Shown here in pieces: positions 6,452 to 9,876 of a stretch of 9,876 nucleotides of DNA. The stretch is taken from contig JAGSHR010000231.1 of NCBI GenBank assembly GCA_029855985.1, positions 1 to 9,876 on the forward strand, given 5' to 3'. Position 1 is the first letter of the stretch; each line of letters starts with the position of its first letter. The position numbers and the translations under genes are program-made. Under the pieces are notes generated by a model. It had not been told where the DNA came from. It worked only from the letters and a program-made list of their open reading frames with translations, and made no database searches. The stretch comes from Candidatus Njordarchaeota archaeon (GTDB lineage Archaea > Thermoproteota > JANJXX01 > Panguiarchaeales > Panguiarchaeaceae).

Positions 6452-7357
6452 ATGGTGTTCGATAGGTTTTTAAGATTTGTTAAGAAGGAAACCAATATTG
6501 TTATTGTTGGTTTGGATGGCGCTGGAAAAACATCGATCCTCCGTTTTTTGCAGTACGGATCGAGTGTGGCTACGGAACCAACTTTGGGGTATGATATTGA
6601 GGAAATTAGCATTTTTGGCCTGAAAGTTAAGGTTTGGGACATGGGAGGTCAAAAACAGTTTAGAAAACTTTGGGGGGAACATGTGGAAAAAAGTGATGCT
6701 ATGATCTATGTTGTTGATGGAAGTGATCACAAGAGGTTAGATGAGGCAAAAAACGAGTTTTGGAAGATATATAAGTACATTAAGCCCAATGTGCCGATAG
6801 CATTTGTCATTAATAAGATTGATCTTCCTAACGTCATTAGTGAAGGGGAACTAATTGAAAAATTTGAACTAAATAAAGTCAAGAATAATCCTTTCCAAAT
6901 ATTTAGAACAAGCGCTAAATATGGGTTTGGTATTATACACTTATTTGGTTGGATTTATAGGAAGATCACTGGTAAATTGGTTAAAATGAACGTGAGTATA
7001 GACGATTTCATATTATTAAATAAAGAGCACAGACCTATAGTTAGTTTGCTAAGAGATAAAGATATCCCAACAGACTACATAACTTTACTGACAAACATTC
7101 TTTCAAGCCTCCAGTTAAGTAAAAACAACACCTATAGTTATGCCACAATGGAAACAATGAAGCGAAAATTTATCCTCTACAAGTATGAGGACTTAATAGG
7201 TTTAGCGGTAACTCCGCAGGATGAGGAAGATGTTTTGGTTCAACATGTTTTGGAAAGAGTGTTAAAAGAATTAAAAGAAGAGAATATAAATGTAGAAAAT
7301 ATAAATAGTCAAATATTAAAAGAAAAACTTGACAAAGCACTGTTTTTAGGGGGTTAA
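6452..7357 (+). CDS. Arf-like small GTPase with C-terminal longin-like domain
   Basis: Residues 13-172 form a complete Arf/Arl/Sar-type GTPase: G1 GLDGAGKT (20-27), switch-I Thr44 in EPTLGYD, G3 WDMGGQ (62-67) with the catalytic Gln67, G4 NKID (121-124) and G5 TSAK (153-156). WDxGGQ separates Arf-type from Ras-type proteins. The N-terminal residues 2-12 make an amphipathic basic helix like the one Arf uses to grip membranes, but Gly2, needed for myristoylation, is absent. Eukaryotic Arf proteins stop near 180 residues; here about 125 more follow. Their predicted order (strands around 184-191 and 195-201, helix 208-224, strands 229-243 and 247-254, helix 259-275) is that of a longin/roadblock fold, which in other systems regulates or dimerises GTPases. 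ATG 6452 is chosen for GGGGGTT at 6442-6448; TTG 6434 would add six residues. First gene of a three-gene cluster. Confidence 0.88.
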   Translation: MVFDRFLRFVKKETNIVIVGLDGAGKTSILRFLQYGSSVATEPTLGYDIEEISIFGLKVKVWDMGGQKQFRKLWGEHVEKSDAMIYVVDGSDHKRLDEAKNEFWKIYKYIKPNVPIAFVINKIDLPNVISEGELIEKFELNKVKNNPFQIFRTSAKYGFGIIHLFGWIYRKITGKLVKMNVSIDDFILLNKEHRPIVSLLRDKDIPTDYITLLTNILSSLQLSKNNTYSYATMETMKRKFILYKYEDLIGLAVTPQDEEDVLVQHVLERVLKELKEENINVENINSQILKEKLDKALFLGG

Positions 7358-7361
7358 ACCT

Positions 7362-8033
7362 TTGGCAATGATAGAAGAATGGTTATTAGCAGCAATAGAA
7401 AACATGTTCGTGGGATTCTTGTTCACAATTGTATCCATTAAGCATTTAAGGGTCTATCGTAGAAACAGGCTAAGGGAGACATTACTTTTGGCGAATTTCT
7501 TTCTTTTTGCTGGAATAACAATGTTGGTTTTGGGTTATTTTGAGTTCATACTACAAACAAGGAGAAAATATTTTCCTCCAACGTATAATCTCATCATTGA
7601 CATATTGACCTTCGTGTTCTCTCTGATGCTGTTAGCGTTCTTGGTTTCTTTTATTGAACTGGGGAATATCGGTAAAATGATTACAGTGGCTGCCGTTGTT
7701 CTCTTTCCAATATTTACATTCTATGGTTACAGCTACTACGCAGGAATAGTAATGAGTGCTGCATTGCTCGTGATAGTAATCGTGTTATTCCTCTACATAT
7801 ACAAATTGAATGGAAGCATAAAAGCTCTAACGTTTGCCCTTGGCTTAACCTTATACGTGATCTCAAGACTATTCACACAGCAACCCATGCCACTATTCTT
7901 AATTAGCCCAATTCTAGTTGTAAGCGGCGGAGTCATTATATTCCTAGGACAGATGGACCTTTTAACGAGAAGGAAAATGGAGAAACCTGTTGCGTGGATT
8001 AGCAAAATAGAAGAAAAATTCGAGGTTCGATGA
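7362..8033 (+). CDS. Seven-helix membrane protein of unknown family
   Basis: I recognise no named family. The 223-residue protein has seven clear hydrophobic segments (about 10-27, 41-62, 76-98, 105-121, 125-147, 153-170 and 176-196). Basic residues gather in the first loop (KHLRVYRRNRLRE) and the C-terminal tail (TRRKMEK), while the N-terminus is acidic, so the positive-inside rule predicts N-outside and C-inside. There is no lysine in helix 7, so it is not a retinal protein, and there is no kinase domain as in 7TM histidine kinases. The tail (about 27 residues) is cytosolic and could contact the GTPase. It starts 4 bases after the GTPase stop, at TTG 7362 (GGGGGTT at 7349-7355), with ATG 7368 as alternative, and its stop overlaps the next start. 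Role as receptor, anchor or channel is inference. Confidence 0.7.
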   Translation: MAMIEEWLLAAIENMFVGFLFTIVSIKHLRVYRRNRLRETLLLANFFLFAGITMLVLGYFEFILQTRRKYFPPTYNLIIDILTFVFSLMLLAFLVSFIELGNIGKMITVAAVVLFPIFTFYGYSYYAGIVMSAALLVIVIVLFLYIYKLNGSIKALTFALGLTLYVISRLFTQQPMPLFLISPILVVSGGVIIFLGQMDLLTRRKMEKPVAWISKIEEKFEVR

Positions 8034-8449
8034 AAATGAAAGGCGTGATATTGATTGATTTTAGGGCTGGCGGTAACGTAGTTATTGGTTATCCCGAGGG
8101 TTTAGCGGAGGAGAATATAGGTAAGATCAAGAAGATATTGAGTGAGGGCAACTTGAACTACAAGTCTCAACAAGTGGTCAAAGTAGAGGAAACTTTGTAT
8201 TACTCAATATTCCCAGTTCTAATTAAAAGGAAAGATTCCGATAGAGGTGAGCCAGGCTTACTAATATTTATCTGTGAAAACCAAAATGAAGCTCATAAAG
8301 CCCTGTTCATAATTGAAAAAATGGGTATAAAAGATTTGGAATTCAAGAGAGACAAGTTAAAAGAATTAAACGACAAGGTTTCAAAATTACTAGAGGAAAA
8401 AGAAAGTATAATCGAGAAAATGCTAATGAAAGAAAAATTTATGTGGTAA
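8030..8449 (+). CDS. Small longin-like protein with C-terminal coiled coil
   Basis: The protein has 139 residues, no signal peptide and no membrane helix. Residues 4-21 look like a strand hairpin (KGVILIDF, then NVVIGY), 25-38 a helix, 47-66 and 76-82 long strands, and 85-99 a helix. This strand-strand-helix-strands-helix order is that of longin/roadblock domains. From about 104 to 136 follows a charged helix with a 3-4 spacing of Leu, Val and Ile (L110, L113, V117, L120, I127, M131), a short coiled coil. That layout recalls R-SNAREs, but no membrane anchor or SNARE central Arg/Gln layer can be shown. ATG 8030 overlaps the 7TM stop in an ATGA and has GAGGT at 8022-8026; ATG 8036 is also possible. 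It probably works with the GTPase and 7TM protein as a regulator or adaptor. Confidence 0.68.
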   Translation: MKMKGVILIDFRAGGNVVIGYPEGLAEENIGKIKKILSEGNLNYKSQQVVKVEETLYYSIFPVLIKRKDSDRGEPGLLIFICENQNEAHKALFIIEKMGIKDLEFKRDKLKELNDKVSKLLEEKESIIEKMLMKEKFMW

Positions 8450-8485
8450 CTTTTCACACTTTTTCTTAATTTTCTAGGTTTTCTT
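8450..8485 (+). terminator. T-rich end of the GTPase cluster
   Basis: Runs of T (8451-8454, 8460-8464, 8470-8473 and 8480-8485) follow the last stop of the cluster and extend into the 3' end of the convergent PaaK-like gene, only 16 bases away. A U-tract termination signal is the likely role; the two transcripts would then overlap at their ends. Confidence 0.4.
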
Positions 8486-9824
8486 TAACGAGTATCAATT
8501 TGAAAAGTTTTTGAGGCTTTCCTTCTTTGATTTTTTCCTTTAAGTAATCCGCTATCTTGTCTCCTATGTTTGGAACAACATGGTTTTCAATCTTATATAT
8601 GCCATCTTTAATGAGCAAACCAGTAGTTTTTGTTTCAGGTGTTTTAAGTAATTCCTCTATCAGAGTTCTCTCATCAATTGGTCTCTCTGAGTAAATGTGG
8701 AATTCAGCCTCGTTACCACGGTCAAAAATCACTGTTAAGGAGATGCCTCCTAGCCTTTCGATAGTATCGACTACATCAGAGGATGTTAAATGTAATCCTG
8801 CAACTCTTAGAATCGCACCCGCCATGCCCTTGACCCTTCCAACAAAAGGTACATCGAATTCTTTTATAACCGCTTTCCTTCCTAAGACTCTATATTCGGG
8901 CATACCGAAATCTCCTCTAGTTTTGACTATTTCAACCACATCTTTGAGTTCGAAGTTTGGAACGATCATTTCTTTTAAGAAGGTTACGAGGACTTCGCCT
9001 ACGAATCCTTGGGGTGCATCGAACATATGGTAAACTTCGCCTTGGTCATTTCTTAGAAACATGATTGTTCCATCTGGATAATAAACTAGGTTATCTGTGT
9101 TTGGAGTTGAAGCACCCATTACGCCCCCTTCGCTGCATGCATAGAACTGGTGAACATGCCCATCAGTTACGCCTAATTCTTCGATCAAAGCTTGAAATCT
9201 ATTTCTTAAAGATTTAGTTAATACATCCCCAGTAACACCGAGGACAAACGGTTCTTCTAGGGGAATATTGTGCTCCTTAAATTTTCTTAATGTACCGAAG
9301 GCTAATGAAATCATTGATAGCATTGTGTCATATGGGGCTTTCTTCTTTATTTCAGGTAGTCTTTCATCGATCTCCTTGTATTTTAAGCTTATATGCTTCT
9401 TTCCAATAATTGAGGCTCCCCCAAAGAGGAATCTTGCTGAGGCATAGGGGTCATCGGTTGCGACTCCAATTACATTTTTTGCGGGGAATTTACCAATATT
9501 CCCTAGAACTCTCGCAGCTGTTCTTAATATGATTAACAGGTCGTTTCTGCTTAGAGCAATTCTTTTTGATCTTATTGTCCCTGTTGAATACCATTCGAGC
9601 ATTGTTGGATAATTGGGTGGAGGTTCGGGGTAATCAGGCGTTGAGACATGTATGAGTTCATCAAAGGATGGGGGGTTATCTAGAATTGCTCGGGTGTATT
9701 TGGTTCTTACGAATTTTTCGTACATTTCTCTTTGATAGGATCTCCATGTTTTAACTGTCCATTTATTGGCTTTATTTATCCAATCTTTCAATAGGCGTCT
9801 TATCAATATTTCTCTCAATACCAA
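8466..9824 (-). CDS. Divergent PaaK/LuxE-type adenylate-forming enzyme
   Basis: The 452-residue length and motif order fit the phenylacetate-CoA ligase (PaaK) branch, COG1541-like, of the ANL superfamily, which activates a carboxylate with ATP and passes it to a thiol. The phosphate loop is STGTIRSK (80-87), where family members have SSGTTGKP. The A5-type motif is YACSEGG (228-234), Asp295 fits the ribose-binding aspartate, GR at 329-330 begins the hinge, and EGKPQK (434-439) stands where the C-terminal catalytic lysine lies. The glycine of the phosphate loop and the usual Asp-Asp of the hinge (here Lys-Gly) are changed, so the substrate, or activity itself, may differ. A 70-residue basic N-terminal part is longer than usual. 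TTG 9824 is backed by GAGG at 9836-9833, 8 bases ahead. F390 synthetase and LuxE-type proteins are other possibilities. It runs convergent to the GTPase cluster. Confidence 0.72.
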   Translation of the reverse strand: MVLREILIRRLLKDWINKANKWTVKTWRSYQREMYEKFVRTKYTRAILDNPPSFDELIHVSTPDYPEPPPNYPTMLEWYSTGTIRSKRIALSRNDLLIILRTAARVLGNIGKFPAKNVIGVATDDPYASARFLFGGASIIGKKHISLKYKEIDERLPEIKKKAPYDTMLSMISLAFGTLRKFKEHNIPLEEPFVLGVTGDVLTKSLRNRFQALIEELGVTDGHVHQFYACSEGGVMGASTPNTDNLVYYPDGTIMFLRNDQGEVYHMFDAPQGFVGEVLVTFLKEMIVPNFELKDVVEIVKTRGDFGMPEYRVLGRKAVIKEFDVPFVGRVKGMAGAILRVAGLHLTSSDVVDTIERLGGISLTVIFDRGNEAEFHIYSERPIDERTLIEELLKTPETKTTGLLIKDGIYKIENHVVPNIGDKIADYLKEKIKEGKPQKLFKLILVKENLEN

Positions 9825-9863
9825 TAATAACGCCTCTTTTTTAACAATCTTTTATTTTATCGA

Positions 9864-9875
9864 TATTGTATAATA
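9864..9875 (-). promoter_or_regulatory. Probable promoter of the PaaK-like gene
   Basis: On the minus strand a TATTATACAATA sequence (9875-9864) lies about 45 bases before the start codon and would set transcription near 9843, giving a short leader with the GAGG site. A second A/T-rich box, ATAAAATAAA (9860-9851), is closer. The window ends here, so the upstream context is missing. Confidence 0.3.
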
Positions 9876-9876
9876 C

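Noticed and set aside
7362..8033. A microbial rhodopsin or heliorhodopsin reading for the 7TM protein
   Set aside because: Helix 7 has no lysine for retinal attachment and the surrounding motifs are absent.
8695..9033. A 112-codon open frame on the plus strand inside the PaaK-like gene
   Set aside because: The opposite strand carries the conserved motifs of the enzyme; the plus-strand peptide is Ser/Thr/Pro-rich with no domain, typical of an antisense shadow.
1..9876. TATAATAC occurs at both ends of the window, which might suggest a circular molecule or terminal repeat
   Set aside because: The match is only 8 AT-rich bases, far too short for assembly overlap or a terminal repeat, and easily due to chance.

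Overview
The window looks like chromosomal DNA from an AT-rich archaeon. The signs are TATA/BRE-like promoter elements, Shine-Dalgarno (SD) sequences of the GGTGA and GGAG type, T-rich ends in place of strong hairpin terminators, an Arf-type small GTPase and longin-like domains. Ras-superfamily GTPases with longin or roadblock partners are best known from Asgard archaea, with relatives in the TACK lineages. I cannot fix the lineage from sequence alone. TTG is a very common start codon here: four genes can hardly start any other way.

Layout, left to right. Positions 1-305 are non-coding and hold a promoter, followed by a secreted YiiX/NlpC-P60-like cysteine hydrolase (306-911). A 216-base gap carries T-rich termination signals, a tiny SD-led reading frame and two dyads. 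Next comes a same-strand run: a PadR-family repressor (1128-1496) overlapping or abutting an SdpI-like membrane protein (1504-2370), an MFS transporter (2435-3592) and a HycI/HybD-type hydrogenase maturation protease (3609-4088). On the minus strand, 4202-4885 encodes a protein with a BsuPI-like beta-sandwich. It is divergent from an ArsB/NhaD-superfamily permease (5101-6261), and the shared upstream region contains a perfect 7-bp inverted repeat.

The most interesting part is the compact cluster 6452-8449, with its own TATA box. It encodes (1) an Arf-like GTPase with all five G motifs and the catalytic Gln, carrying a C-terminal extension whose predicted strand/helix order is that of a longin/roadblock domain; (2) a seven-helix membrane protein predicted N-out/C-in; (3) a small protein that reads as a longin-like domain followed by a coiled coil. 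The spacing (4 bases, then an ATGA overlap) implies co-translation. I infer a membrane-associated GTPase switch: the 7TM protein as anchor or sensor, the two longin-like domains as dimerisation or GTPase-regulating modules. This is a hypothesis from layout and fold-level pattern reading, not from a database hit.

The right end, convergent with that cluster, is a minus-strand divergent PaaK/LuxE-type adenylate-forming enzyme (8466-9824). No RNA genes, mobile elements or CRISPR arrays were seen.
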